Counted from the first letter of the stretch, positions 23,535-35,216 are shown. The stretch is DNA of 64,000 bases from Papio anubis (GCF_008728515.1 NC_044976.1:34991376-35055375); one strand, 5' to 3'. Notes: generated by a model not told the origin, from the letters alone. Translations and numbers: made by a program.

Positions 23535-23895
23535 TCCACAGTAATAGCTAACGTTGGCTGAGCTAGACTGCGTGCCTGGCATGGACAATCTCATCAAGTC
23601 CCTATAACCCTCCTCTGAGGTGGGTCTTAGTCTCTCCATTCTGAAGCTTAAAGAAGACAGCGAGGTATGGTGGTGAGCATCTGTGGTCCCAGCTACTTGG
23701 GAGTCTGAGGTGGGAGGATCACTGAGCCCAGGAGGTTGAGGCTGCAGGGAGCTCTGATTGTGCCACTGCACTCCAGCCTGGGCCACAGAGTGAGACCATC
23801 TCAAAAAAAGGTGTGGGAGAAAAGAAGACACAGAGCAAGAAGCAGAACCCAGGAAGCTGGACTCCAGAGTCCCTGATCCTACTGCTTGGGGAGGC
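23535..23895 (-). mobile_element. MIR, antisense, split by an Alu fragment
   Basis: taatagctaacgttggctgagc to cctctgaggtgggtctt, then after the Alu cagaacccaggaagctggactccagagtcc. Confidence 0.65.
23660..23820 (+). mobile_element. Alu right-arm fragment inserted in a MIR
   Basis: Matches the Alu second arm (tggtcccagctacttgggag to gagaccatctcaaaaaaa). The repeated aaagaagaca (23650-23659 and 23821-23830) is the target duplication and splits an antisense MIR. Confidence 0.85.
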
Positions 23896-24530
23896 TTGCC
23901 CATCAGTCCTAGCAGAGGGGTCCTGAGTGAATTTGAATCCTGAGGGACTTGGGGCATTCCTGCCAGCATAGAGATTCTGGGGCTAGATGAGACAGAAAAA
24001 TATGGGAGTGAAGTGGGAGGCTCAGTTAATCAACATTTCAGATGGAGAATTAAGGGCTCAAGGGAGGGTTCATTTCTATGACGCTCTTGAATGGGGTGAG
24101 TGGGGCTTGTGCCTTCAGAGCATGGAGCAGGAGGGTTCCGAGGCCCGTGCTGCATTCAGTGACCCCTGCTCCCGGCACCATCCCACCACAGCCGGGCCAC
24201 TTGCTGTGCTGGCAGCGTGCCAAAAGCCCGGTAGGCCCTGCGAGCTGTGGGCAGTGCAGACATCCAAGTCTGTCCCAGACAACTGGACTCCAGCCTTCAT
24301 TTGAACAAGATCCTCAGGGCATTTTCAGAAGTGTAGGTCTAGAGCGATTCGTCAGATATACCTGTTCTCTGAGAACTTCACCATCCAGCTCTCTCTGCTG
24401 AAGGAGTGGGCAGATGGTTTGGAATTGGGACATTTTCACTGACATGGGCCCTGAAGCTGGGGAGACCTGAACCAAGATGGGGGTGGCCATGTCCTGCCTT
24501 GAGCAAGGAAGTGGAGGGGGGAGGAAGGGA

Positions 24531-24577
24531 ATGGAGATAGAAAGAGAGAGAGGGAGAAAGATAGAGGGAGAGAGACT
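24531..24577 (+). repeat. GA-rich simple repeat
   Basis: gagatagaaagagagagagg followed by agaaagatagagg. Confidence 0.85.
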
Positions 24578-25034
24578 TGACTATCTTCCATCAGACCTCT
24601 TATCATGAAGCCCCCTTTTTGCCCTGGTGAGTTTGAGTAGGTGTCTGTTTCTTGCCACAGCGATTCCTAACTGAGGAGCCTCCTTGAATGTCTTGCTCCT
24701 GGGGACTGGTGCACTAGAACTACGAGCCCATGTATGTCCTGGAGACGGGAGGAGCACAAGGCATTGGCCAAGGAGAGGCTGGGACAGAAATGTCTGAGGT
24801 TATAGAAACAGGGGCCTGAGCCAGGACAGCGACATCACTGCTCCTGCACCCATTTTTGCAGGAGTCAGTAATCTGAGAGGCCTGGCTGGCCCCCGTCCAG
24901 AGCCAAGGGTATCACAGATAGGCTTCTGAGTTAGGGTTAGCCCTGGAGGGAGGAGTCCCCCTGTCTCTCCAGAGAGGACTCAGTCCATAGTAGCTCCTAA
25001 TTTTTCTTCTCCCCATCTCTCTCCTTTTTCTTAA

Positions 25035-25250
25035 TGAAAATAGCTGTCATTTATTGTTGGCTTATGATGTGCCTGCCCTGTGCTAAACATGCAGTGTAAT
25101 GTGCTTTTTCTCATTTAATCCCCACAAGCACTTCATGAGGGGGCAGCTTTCACACTCATGCATTTTACAGATGAGGAAACAGGCTCAAGGATGTGAAGTC
25201 ACTTCTTCAAAGTTACACAGCTAGTAGCTGGTAGAGCTGGGACTCATACA
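25035..25250 (-). mobile_element. MIR, antisense, near full length
   Basis: aatagctgtcatttattgttgg through cattttacagatgaggaaacagg to acacagctagtagctggtagagctggg. The GGAT array begins 20 bp beyond it. Confidence 0.85.
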
Positions 25251-25269
25251 TAAAATATTTAGTTAAGTC

Positions 25270-25735
25270 TGTGAATGGATGGATGGATGGATGATTTGGA
25301 CAAGATGGATTGATGGGTGGATGGATGACCATTGATTCGATGGGTGGTGATGGATAATGGATGAAAGGTGGAAGGACGATGGGTGGGTGGATGGATGGGC
25401 AGATGGGTGGATGGATGGGTGGATGGGTGGATCAGTGGGTGAGTGGATGGTTGGGTGGGGGGATGGATGGATGGATGGATTGATGGGTGGATGATGGCTG
25501 GGGTGGATGATGGATGGATGGGCTGGTGGATGGGGTGGATGGATGATGGGTGATGACGGATGGATGTGGGTGGACAAGTGATGGATGGACAAGTGGATCG
25601 CGGGTGGATGGATGGATGGGTGGATGGGGGGATGGATGGATGGGTGGGTGGATGGATGGATGGTTGGGTGGATGGATGGGTGGATGGGTGGATGGATGGA
25701 TGGGTGGATGGATGGATTGATGGATGGGTGCTCTA
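25270..25735 (+). repeat. GGAT/GGGT minisatellite, about 465 bp
   Basis: A mosaic of ggatggat and gggtggat units with local higher-order repeats. Frames in both directions stay open through it, giving long MDGWMDGW-type or HPSIHPS-type artefact proteins. Confidence 0.95.
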
Positions 25736-27339
25736 CCTATTCTTTCACCCCCACTGTGGGCCTCATTTCTACCAGGTCTCTTGTCCATATTCCCCCACTC
25801 CTTGCTGGACCTGGAGCCCACCCTGACCTGCAGGGTGCTTCTCTCCAGGGATGGTCCCGACCACGCCTATCAATGGCTCACACCTGCAACCCAGGGCCTT
25901 TCCTTACCTCCTACCTGGCTCAGACCAAAGTCTCCTTCTGGGCTGTGGCTCCAGGTTAGACCAGAGCTCCCAGACACTGTGGCCTACTGGGTCCCGACTT
26001 CCTCTCCATTCTGCAGAGATTGCTGCTGGGGCCATGGCTTGGCTTCCCTGGCACTTGTCAGCTGATGGAAGGGGAGGTGCATATTTTAGAAGACCTGCAA
26101 ACTCATGTTGCCTTTTTTTTTTTTGACTTCTCCTGTTTTCTCAACTCTCCTAAAGCAGTGATCCTGGGTCCCATAATTGTATTACGTGACCTCTTTCTCC
26201 CTCGGGCCACAGCTAACTGGACCACAAGTGGCCACTTGACCCAAGCTGGTGCAATCATAGCCACTTTCCTCATAATTAGGCCTGGGATACTTAATCCCGT
26301 GTCAAGGGTGGTGGGCATTTGGACTGAAAGGTTGTGCAGAGTCAGGGTCTGAGATGTGTCAGGGTCTGAGGGACATCTTTCATTCAAAGTAGATCATATG
26401 TGTTAGGAGCTTAGCCAGCACCTGCCACATGGAAAGTGCTCAATAACCATGAGCTATTTTTAAGATGATGTCATAGGATAACATGGAGGATTCTGGTTGG
26501 AAAGGGTCTCTACCAATTCAGTCTGTTTGCACGAGAGTTGGAGGCAGAGGTGAGGCAGAGGCCACCTTCCCACTCCCCTTTGGGCTGTTTCTGTCATGGG
26601 AACATGAGATTTTTCAGCAGCTTCAGTCCACTACTCATCTCCAACTTCTTGGGTGCTGAGGAGCACCATGATGTGGGGTGGTGGCGGCCCCAGTATCTTG
26701 ATGGACTTCCTGGACCCTGGATTGCAGCTCTGGGGTGTCTTTCCTCCCACCTCAGAGGTGGTCATGCCCTAGTGGGTCAGTTCTGTATTATTCTGGGAGC
26801 CATTCCTGGAGGCCCGAGTTGGCCAGGCTCCCTCATCTCTTCCACTGGTTTTATAAACCTCCATACTGAATCCCTTCCTGCTGGAAACGCCCTGCCCTGA
26901 ATTCTGATTGTATGAGCAGTTTCCGGCTCCAAAGGGCAGCTGACATAGAGCTTTCTCATTTCCAGTCTGAAAAAGCTCAGGTGAGACTCTGGCCAAGCTG
27001 GGATCAGGTGTCCACCTGACCTCACCAGCTATGACCAAAGGGACGGGGCCACACGAATAAGTATGTGGCAACTCCCAAGGGAGTGTGTGGATGGAGATGA
27101 GTTGGGGAGGGGTGTTGCCAAGGGAAGGGAAGATAGAGGTCAGACAGTCCCAGGGGCAGACCCTACATCCTCAATGTCTGAACCAGGAGGCTGGCCGGAG
27201 CCACCCGCCTGCTGGGCACCAGTGTCTCTTGCCTGGGACACAGTCATCCCTGGGGGAAGATGACAAAAGTTCATCGTCCAGCACCTTCTGGTTCTAAGGA
27301 GAGAAGAGAAACAGAAAACACACCTCAAGGGAGCCCTGT
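25736..27339. other. Intergenic, immediately downstream of GRIK3
   Basis: No gene is seen. A possible repeat fragment lies at 26105-26470. Confidence 0.5.
26105..26470. mobile_element. Possible old LTR or L1 3' fragment
   Basis: ctctttctccctcgggccacagctaactgg and ccacttgacccaagctggtg resemble a dispersed repeat; family not assigned. A 15-bp duplication (gtcagggtctgag) lies at 26342-26370. Confidence 0.3.
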
Positions 27340-27358
27340 TTTCTAGAAACATTTTATT
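27330..27358 (-). terminator. GRIK3: GRIK3 distal poly(A) signal and cleavage region
   Basis: On the minus strand AATAAA occupies 27353-27358. About 10-25 nt downstream the sequence becomes U/GU-rich (minus strand ttgaggtgtgttttctg, 27312-27328), the usual layout of signal, cleavage site and downstream element. Cleavage is expected near 27333-27343. Confidence 0.7.
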
Positions 27359-27452
27359 TAAAATTTAAAACCATATTACTTCATACAGCAAACTGTGCAC
27401 TTTGATATATCACAGTGTCTTAAAAAGGAAAATAATCGGATTTGTTTGGAAA

Positions 27453-27462
27453 TTTATTTACA
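27453..27462 (-). promoter_or_regulatory. GRIK3: Proximal AATAAA overlapping a Pumilio-type site
   Basis: The minus strand reads TGTAAATAAA. TGTAAATA (27455-27462) fits the Pumilio consensus UGUANAUA, and it shares bases with AATAAA (27453-27458), 100 nt upstream of the distal signal. Pumilio binding and use of this signal would therefore be mutually exclusive. No obvious GU-rich element follows, so this may be a weaker alternative poly(A) site. Confidence 0.5.
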
Positions 27463-29076
27463 TCAGCCTAGAATGATTGGCAAGTAACACAGTTACTATG
27501 AAACCCAAATTGTTACAAAATGTTTACAAAAAACTATATTCATAGAAATTCTGCATGTCCACAAAGGGCATCCCCTGAATGGCCCAGAGACCAGTGTGTG
27601 GGAACCATGTTGAGTGGGAGTGGGGGGCTTCCAGGCACTCTGGTCTGGGTGGTGGGACAGGTCTAGGGTCTCAGAGGCCCATGGTGCTGCCTGGGGGCTC
27701 AGCCCAGAGCCTGGGAACTGAGGCCCCTACCATGGGAGGCCCAACCAGGAAGTCGGCCCAGGCAGAGATGGGATGGGGGCTTGACGCACAGTGGTAAGAA
27801 GGCCCATGATTCCTATGGAACCAAGACGGGATGCTCCTCATGGGGCTGGGGTCAGGCGTGCTTGGTCAGGGCCCCAGAGGCAGACCGAGAGTTCAGTGCA
27901 GACCAGCCTGACACCCGAGGCCGAAGCTGGGGCAGGCTGCTGACTGCACGGAAGCCCACTTCAGATATCTCCTCCCCTGCATGCTCCAGAGATGCTCAGA
28001 CCTGCAAAAGAGGCTAAAGGAATGGAACTGCAGAGAACAGACCGATCTGGGTGAGCCAGGGACAGAGGTCTGCAGCCTCCTGGGGAGGGGGCACTCTGCC
28101 AGCTGCCCTGCCAGGATGCCGCAGGGGACAGAAGGGCAGATAGATGGAGCCTGGGCCGTGCTAGGCTAGGAGCTACCTTCTTGCCTCTCATCTTTCACCT
28201 CTCTGGCTCTGAGGTCACTCCCTGGCAGCTGGTCTCTGGGTCAAATGGGGCTGGGGAGGTTGTCTGAAGTGAGGCAAACCCTTGGCTGGCATTTGACTGA
28301 ATCTATGGCTGCTTCTTCACGTCTGGAGGCCTCAGAGTTTTGATTCATAAAATGGAGACAATCTGGGAGGTGATGTGAGGTCCACTGTTCTAGAAGGCAG
28401 GAGGACAGGATCAATAACAGGGGCATGGGAACACTGTATCAGCATGCTGGCCATGCCCTGGGGGCATTCTCTTTAACAGGTGCTTTCCCTAGCTGTGAGC
28501 TGTGTTGTGTGCAAGTTGTGACTGCTTCTGCAAGTGGGTGAGAATCAGAGGCAGAGGCTTTTGCTACCGAGACTAGCCCCACCTTCTAGGGTATCCTAGG
28601 TGGAGCCTGAAACCTACCTGCGATTCTGCAGGCAGGTGTGAGAACACGCCTGGGGAGTGGTCTGCTCTTTCCCAGCCCTTCTGCTCCTGATGAACTGCCC
28701 CGGAACTAGAATGTAATATTGGCACAGGGGCTGAGTACTAGCATGACATTGCTTCTCAGACACACCCGGCTGTCCTGCCTCAGACAGGCTCGGATGGAGA
28801 TGAGGTCCGTTGGCCAATCCTGCCCCTCCCACAGGAGGCCCTGGCGGTGCAGGACTCACCTGGCAGCACCATGGAGCTCTGCCCTCTTCTTCAGGGTCTG
28901 GAGCTCTGATGTGTGGAGGGCCTTCCTCACCCCAAGGGGCTCTCTGAGACCTCCGTCCCAGACTTTGCTGCTGCAGCCCCCATCTCTCACCTGGTCCCCA
29001 CCCATGCTGGCTGGGTTATGTACACTCTGTGTGCAGACGTGCAAGAAAGGGTTGTATACACATGGGCTACAGGTCA

Positions 29077-29140
29077 TATATACACTGTGCATATATATAT
29101 ATATACAGTATATATATACATTTTACATTCATATATATAT
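29077..29140 (-). repeat. TA-rich tract with three Pumilio-like motifs in the 3' UTR
   Basis: An alternating TA microsatellite broken by CAG/CAT. The transcript strand contains TGTATATA at 29077-29084, 29100-29107 and 29113-29120, each matching UGUANAUA. They may be functional binding sites or by-products of the TA repeat. Confidence 0.6.
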
Positions 29141-30244
29141 TGTACAGAACATTAACCTTCTACCTAAAAGTTTTGTGACTTCATGTATGACCTCAGCTCT
29201 GAAATTTTAACTCCAGGGCAAATTCAGGACTGAAGGGAGGGCTTGCTTTAAACTGCCATGGGGACAGAGGGCACGGCCCTTCCATGGCGGCCAGCAGCCG
29301 GGCCCCTTCCAGATGTGTCCACCTGACCTGCAACTTCCAGATGTGTCTAATCCAGAGACCTGCCCACAGAGTTGGGCTTATTTCTTGTATCTGTCCATGG
29401 GGCTGGGCCCATCCCAGATGATAAGTCCATGCAGCTGTTTGTTCAAACCTCTAGCCCCTTTGCAGATGGGTATCCACACAGGAACATTCCAGATGTGAGC
29501 CACAGAGGCCAGCCTACTTTCAGATGTTTGTGCATGTAGCTGGGAGTGGGTCAGGGAGGGACCGACTTCAAGCTGAGTGACGAAGCGGAAGCTGTGACCC
29601 ACCCCCCAGACCCACTATCACTGGAAAAGTAGGCAGAAAGGGAGCTTTTGATTGTTCTTGGTGAGCGCACACCTGGTGGAGAGGGAGCAACTTCTAACCT
29701 GGTTGGCCCTTTCCCCTGGCCTGGGCCAGGATTCCCATTTTCCAGGGCCTGGGGCATGGCAGGGATTGGGGGTGGAGCCAGATTGTGCTTCCAGCTTAGA
29801 CAGAGTCTTGGCTGTGAGGAGGGGGTGGCCCTCTTACCCCTCAGACACTCAAAGTCAGCACATTGGCCAAGGTGGCATCTCCCCTCTCGAGAGACTCTTG
29901 CAGCATGGGGCCACCTGAACACTGACAACGCTCTCAGGATTTTCTTCTGTCCAGAGCAGAGAAACCAGCAGCAGGACAAGTGGAGAGTGATCGGGAGGGC
30001 TCACTGTCCTTAAGCCTCAGGGCCTCAGCAGGGGTGGTGGGGTCAGTGTCTTCTTACCACTGCCCCTCAACTTGGCCAGCTTGAGCAGGTGGAGAGGAGG
30101 CACTGGCATTTGGGGATGAGGTGGGGACATTCTTCTGTTCAGGGCTGGCATGTGGCACCACGCAGGGGCAGTCCAGTATCTGCTCAGGCAGATTCCATCT
30201 TCTGCTCCGTCCAAACAAGCTTTCATGTTTCCCATCACCTCTCA

Positions 30245-30305
30245 GTGCCTGTGTGTGCACACACACTACACGTGCATACACACACATACACACACACGTA
30301 TGCAC
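30245..30305. repeat. CA-rich microsatellite in the 3' UTR
   Basis: Imperfect CA/CG/TA dinucleotide tract (cacacacacta, cacacacatacacac). On the transcript it is GU-rich. Confidence 0.8.
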
Positions 30306-31189
30306 CTGCCCCAGCTCAGCTCCATGCCCACTGGCAGGACAGACCTAAACTTAAAAAAACACCAGATCTGCCTCACTGGAAACACTTTCCTACTCCGTTC
30401 CCCCTCACAGATATAGCATCACTTTCAGTCCCCCCGGACAGAGCTCATGCTTGGGCAGCAGTGGTCCCCACTGCACTTTTACTACTAGGCTGGTCTGTAG
30501 GACAAACGCAGGACATTGACCAGAAGTCGAATAACAGCCACACTGACAACACCTGAACCTCAGGATGCCAGGCTTGCACGGGAGAGGAGATGAGGCAGCG
30601 TGCCCTCCTGCTTCCACATAGGAGTCTAAAGACCAGTCCGTACCTTTTGGGGGATTTCTCTAATTGAATTGTGCCTCTATTTATCCACTATTCTTTGTTC
30701 CTTTTATAAAAATTCTCACCACTTCTTCCTCCTGTCACAATCCACATATATGCATAGCCTCAGAAGAACATGCTCATGTAGCATCAGGCACACAACACAT
30801 GTGTGAGACAAGAGCAAGAATGAGGCATGTGCTATGAAACTGTACTGGACAAAATAAGACGGTGGTTAATGATTGTGTTTGCTGACAGCAAATTGGCAAA
30901 TACCTTCATTAGAATCCTGTTACCTGGGAATTACAAAAAAAAGTTTTCCCTTCAAACAGGACATGATGTCTACAGCAAAGGCATCAGCACCATGAGCCCC
31001 CGAAGGGTTGCGCCCCCATCTCCTGGCAAGTGTGCCCATGCAACCTTGGTGACTCTCTGTGACAAATGATCTCTCCCATGACAGAAGTGCAAACAGACCC
31101 TGGTGCCTGGCCTTCCTGATTGTCTGTCTCTGCTTCCACCGTGACCTGGAACATTTGTGTGTGTCCCGCATACACTCGGAAACTTCAAC

Positions 31190-31830
31190 TCCACATGACT
31201 TCTTGTCTACAGCACGCATTGACCCATGTCACACAACTCTCTGGTCCTGGCCTTCCCCCTGCTCCCCACTGTGCACACATGCCTGTACACATGTGTGCAC
31301 ATGTACTCGCACACGGACCCCTTAGTGACATGGCTTCTCCTTTTATGCATATTTGGCTAGCTGCAGTTATGATCCTGTCCTTCATCCTATGCCATTCAGT
31401 GTACATATGCACACACACACACCAGCATGCACACACGTGTGCATGCATGCTTACATATGCATACTCACCAGGGCCCCAACATGACATGGCTTCTCCGGTT
31501 TTTACATATATGGGGCCTTGCTGCTCACCCAGATTGTCTCCCTCGTCCCCAACTCACTCAGATACACATACACACGCATATGCACACATCAGATCCCCAA
31601 GGATTCACCTATTATTTCGTGGCCTGGACTATGTTATATGTCCAGATCTGTCCTGTGCCCCAGCCCCTGAAGTTCACACATACAAACACAAAGACACAGA
31701 CACACATGCACACGCCCTCGGTACCCTGAAGCTTATGACAGCATGGCTTTTCCTAACATTACATGCATGGGGCTTTGGTGTGTGTCTAGCCCTCCTCTCC
31801 CTCGTCCAATGTACATAGCCAGCCAGCACT
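31190..31830. repeat. Degenerate tandem array in the 3' UTR, about five units
   Basis: Blocks of roughly 80 bp sharing tggcttctcc or ggcctt...ctgctc...tccctcgtcc cores alternate with CA-rich spacers (gtgcacacatg, tacatatgcacacac, agatacacatacac, gttcacacatac). The same spacer side recurs near 31268, 31402, 31561, 31676 and 31809, giving periods of about 115-160 bp. This repeat keeps one plus-strand frame open for 232 codons. Confidence 0.55.
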
Positions 31831-33649
31831 GCTGGGATTTTGGGCACCCGCTGGTTTGGCCCTGCAGTTCACAGTCTGGAAGAGGGACAGTGTTTATCAC
31901 ATGAGCCCACTGTGGTCTCCTGCTTTGCTAGAGATTACCCTTCACCCAGATGAGAAAGCCCTTGAGATCCAAATGTAGCTCTTCCCTAACCGGGCTTCCC
32001 AAGCAGCACGGGACAGAGGTGGGAGTGGAGTGGCTGGTGTGCCCCAGTTCTCATCCAGAATCCCCAGAACCTCCCTGCACTGTTCAAAGCCTGCCTCATC
32101 CTTGGCCATGGCAAACCTGCTGGCCCATCGTGTTCTCTTTAAGGACACTTTGTTCCTAATCCTTCATGTCTCATTCTTTTCCAAGACTCTTAAAGTTACA
32201 GACCTCTAGAGCATTCGTCACAGCAAGCTGGAACTCATAGATCATCTGGTCCACCCCCTGGCTGGTCCCCAACCTGCTGCTACTTCTCTGCTGTCTTCCC
32301 CAAGCCCCACAAGGTCACAGTTGCTCTGGACAACAGACAAGGGGCCAGGATGGCCTCGTGTCTCTGTGTGGGGTCTTTGGTTAATTCTCCAGGAGGCAGC
32401 TTCTTCCTCCCCACCCTTGGGGCCTCTGCCAGCTATGATATTATGTCCCTAGAAACTTTCTTTTTCTGGGGAGCATCTCTACATTTGGTAAGTCTAGGAG
32501 ACCAGAAGCTCTTTTGGTCCCTTCTGGTTTCCCCCACCTAGCCCCAAGTTAGCCTGTGTAGTAGGACACTGACTCCTTTTTGAGGAGGGGAAACTTGACT
32601 TTCACTTCAATCAACTCTTTTCTTTCAAAAAGACAGAGGAAGGCCAAGGTTAACCAGCTAGGAATGGGGAGTTGTTGATGAGAAGATGGCAAAGAGCCCA
32701 GGTTTCCAAATGCGAACAGGGTTTAGATAACAACTTGCTAACCAGGAAGGTGAGATCCATTGGCACAAGAGCCGGTGGGACTTCCGTGGAATCTGCTTTT
32801 CCTCTGCTGGGCTTCAAATATCGGCTGAGTCTTTGAGCATCCTTTGTTAGAGATTCAGGGGGTCTTCTCTCCTCTGGCCAGAAAGCCGAGAAGAATTTTC
32901 TGTGGCCACTCCCCACTTATATTCTTAGAGACCTCCTAGAGCATTAGGAACCACTGGGTCATTGTCCATAAGAATCCAAAATGGCGACTTCTGTTTGTGC
33001 ATTCTCTTCTCTCCCATACCCCAAGCTCCTCTTTTCCCCGTGTGACTCTGTCTTCAACTCTGCCAAAACAGGGGCTGCCAGGGGTGGTGCCAAGTCCAGA
33101 AGATCAGGACCATGTGAACAGCCCCAGAGGGATGAAGTCTTCCTTCTGTCCAGGCATATGGGATGGGCATCCCTCACCATGAACTCCCATTGGCAGCCAT
33201 GCTAGAACTTCCTTAAGGCGCCAAAGGCTTGTGTCTCTGGCCTCATGGTCAACTGACGGAGGCCTGGGCTCTTGGGGAAGAAATGGTAACATAAGAGATG
33301 TCTTCCATTTTCTGTGGCCTCTGCAGGGCCATGGCAGAAACTTCTGACTCTGGAGGAGAGTAGAGGGGCGGGTGAGTTTGGCCTGAGAGAGGCATGTGCT
33401 TCCTTTGGCCTTGGCTATCTCAGCTGGCAGCTTTAGAAACCCACAGAAGATCTGAGGAGGATGAAGCCCAAGCAGCTGGCCTGAGAGCCTGTTGGCTTCC
33501 TGGCAGGTAAGGGCAGGAGGCTTCTGGCCCAACAGGCAGGTGGCAGCTCTGGTCCCCAAGCCCAGTGTGAGGACAGGGGACGTTCCTTCCAATCTCCTTT
33601 GCTTTCCTCTGCCCAGCCCCCAGGCCTGTGGTCCCCACCCCAGCTGTGC

Positions 33650-33844
33650 CTAGGGGAACACAGGGGCTAAGGATGTGCTGCAGGCCATGCTGTCCTTGCC
33701 GGGAAGCCGGCGGTCATTGAATGTGTGCATGTTGATGACGGCGTCAGTCTTGACCATCAAGGGAGGCTGCGGCTTGTGCTTGACTCGACGTTGGCAGGTG
33801 AGGGAGAAACGGATCTCATCGGCCACGGTGCTGCAGAAGGAACG
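33650..33844 (-). CDS. GRIK3: GRIK3 terminal coding exon: cytoplasmic tail (residues 856-919) and stop
   Basis: The acceptor cttctgcag|CGT follows a long pyrimidine tract. The exon encodes 64 residues and a TAG stop at 33650-33652. The tail begins RSFCSTVADEIRFSL, contains the basic RRVKHK, and ends SMACSTSLAPVFP, matching the GluK3a isoform. The sequence reads PQPPLMVKTD; my recollection of human GluK3 is PQPPMM at this point, one ATG-to-TTG difference at codon 884. This could be a species difference or my memory error. The same exon continues into the 3' UTR. Confidence 0.96.
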   Translation of the reverse strand, partial: RSFCSTVADEIRFSLTCQRRVKHKPQPPLMVKTDAVINMHTFNDRRLPGKDSMACSTSLAPVFP

Positions 33845-34579
33845 CTGCAGAAGGGTGGAGGAGAGGGGTCGGAATAGGGGCACAGAGTGATGCCCGGCCC
33901 TGTAACTCCAGCCAGTTCTGCCCCTTCCTCCCAGAGTCTGTGCTAAGGCTACCCATCTTTCTCATACCTTCACCCCACCCATCCCTCTGCCACCTGTAAG
34001 GTGATTAGTTTGTGCAGCAGTCTACGAAACCTGACATTCTTATTTGGAGACTAAGGTAGGTGAAGCATCATCTTAACCTCATTTACACATGAGCAAACTG
34101 AGGTTCTAAATGGCATGCACATTAACGTCTGAGGAGCTCTGGTTTACCTGTGCCGTTTTTCTTCACTGGACTCAGAGGGCAGGAACCAGCCAGTTTTATC
34201 CCCATGAGCCCAACTCCCGAGCCCTGACCAAAGCACTAGCTTTGGCCCAGGGTCAGGACTGAAGAAACATTTGACGAATGAATGGATAAACTTTCTCCTG
34301 GAAGGGCTTCCAACTAAGGGGAAGAATCAGTATCTTCTCACTCAGGGAAGTTCAGCACATGTTTCTTGAGGTGGGAAACTGGGAGGCAGGTCCCTGTAGG
34401 GCTGTTGGGTGTCAGGGACCTCCTTCTGGCCTGGGTCCCTGCACAGAGCCAAGAGGGACAGCAGGAGCGCAGCATTTCCCACAGGTATCTGATGATGGTG
34501 GCTTCCAGAGGTTGTCCTGCAGCTTGCATGGAAGGCAGTGGGGGCTGTTGATAGCTCAACTTACCCAGTGAGGCCAGGG

Positions 34580-34690
34580 CACTAGCACCAGGTCACTTGT
34601 GTGCAGGGGACTAGGCTTTGAATTCTTGCTCTGCCTTCTACCAGCTGTGACCCCTTCAGGCTTCCCTTTCCTCACCTACTACATGCAGAA
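34580..34690 (+). mobile_element. MIR fragment
   Basis: gactaggctttgaattcttgctctgcc... accagctgtgacc. Confidence 0.55.
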
Positions 34691-35216
34691 CGTCATCCCT
34701 CCTTGCCTCCTTTTCTTCATTCCACAAATATTTAATGCGACCCTACTATGTGCCAGGCACTGCTCCAGGCGTTAGGCATGCAGCAGTGAAGAAGACGGAT
34801 GAGGTCGCAGCCCACTCAGGGAGCTTGCAGTCTAACGATGGGAGGGAACAGATAATGAACACGTGAACAAATAAATACTTTCAGACAGTGATAGCTATTA
34901 GGAAGAGAATCAAGCAGTGAAATGGGATAGAGAAGGACTGGGAATGGGGGCAGGTAATGAAGGCTACTTGAGGAGGTAACATTGGAACTGAAACAAGAAT
35001 GGCCAGAAGATGTCAAGAACATACCCTGTGAGGGAGGAGCATTCCAGGAGCAGCATGTGCAAAGGGCCTAAGGCAGAAATGTGCTTGGTGTGTTCAGGAC
35101 TGAACAAGAGGCCAGTGTGTGTGGAGCAGAGTAGGGGAAGAGAGTGAGGGAAGGAGGTGGTCAGAGAAGTGGAGTAGATAGATCCTTTAGGCTTTTTGGT
35201 GGAATGAGTAGCTCCT

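Larger units (their letters stand above)
22511..25034. other. Intergenic, mostly featureless
   Basis: Only the MIR/Alu nest (23535-23895) and the GA repeat (24531-24577) stand out. Confidence 0.55.
27340..33649 (-). other. GRIK3: GRIK3 3' untranslated region (about 6.3 kb)
   Basis: This is the non-coding continuation of the last exon, from the TAG stop to the downstream AATAAA signal. Its length agrees with the roughly 6 kb 3' UTR I recall for human GRIK3. No Alu, L1, L2 or MIR was recognised in it, unlike the flanking DNA on both sides. It contains a TA-rich tract with Pumilio-like motifs (29077-29140), CA-rich tracts (30245-30305) and a degenerate tandem array (31190-31830). Open frames inside it on the plus strand are repeat artefacts. 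The UTR is assumed to be unspliced. Long UTRs of this type in neuronal receptor genes commonly carry sites for RNA-binding proteins and microRNAs. Confidence 0.8.

Noticed and set aside
25263..25959. Long frames on both strands through the GGAT array
   Set aside because: Four-base repeats without stop words keep all frames open. The products are pure repeat.
31120..31818. 232-codon open frame on the plus strand
   Set aside because: Rich in His-Thr from CA repeats; produced by the tandem array in the GRIK3 3' UTR.
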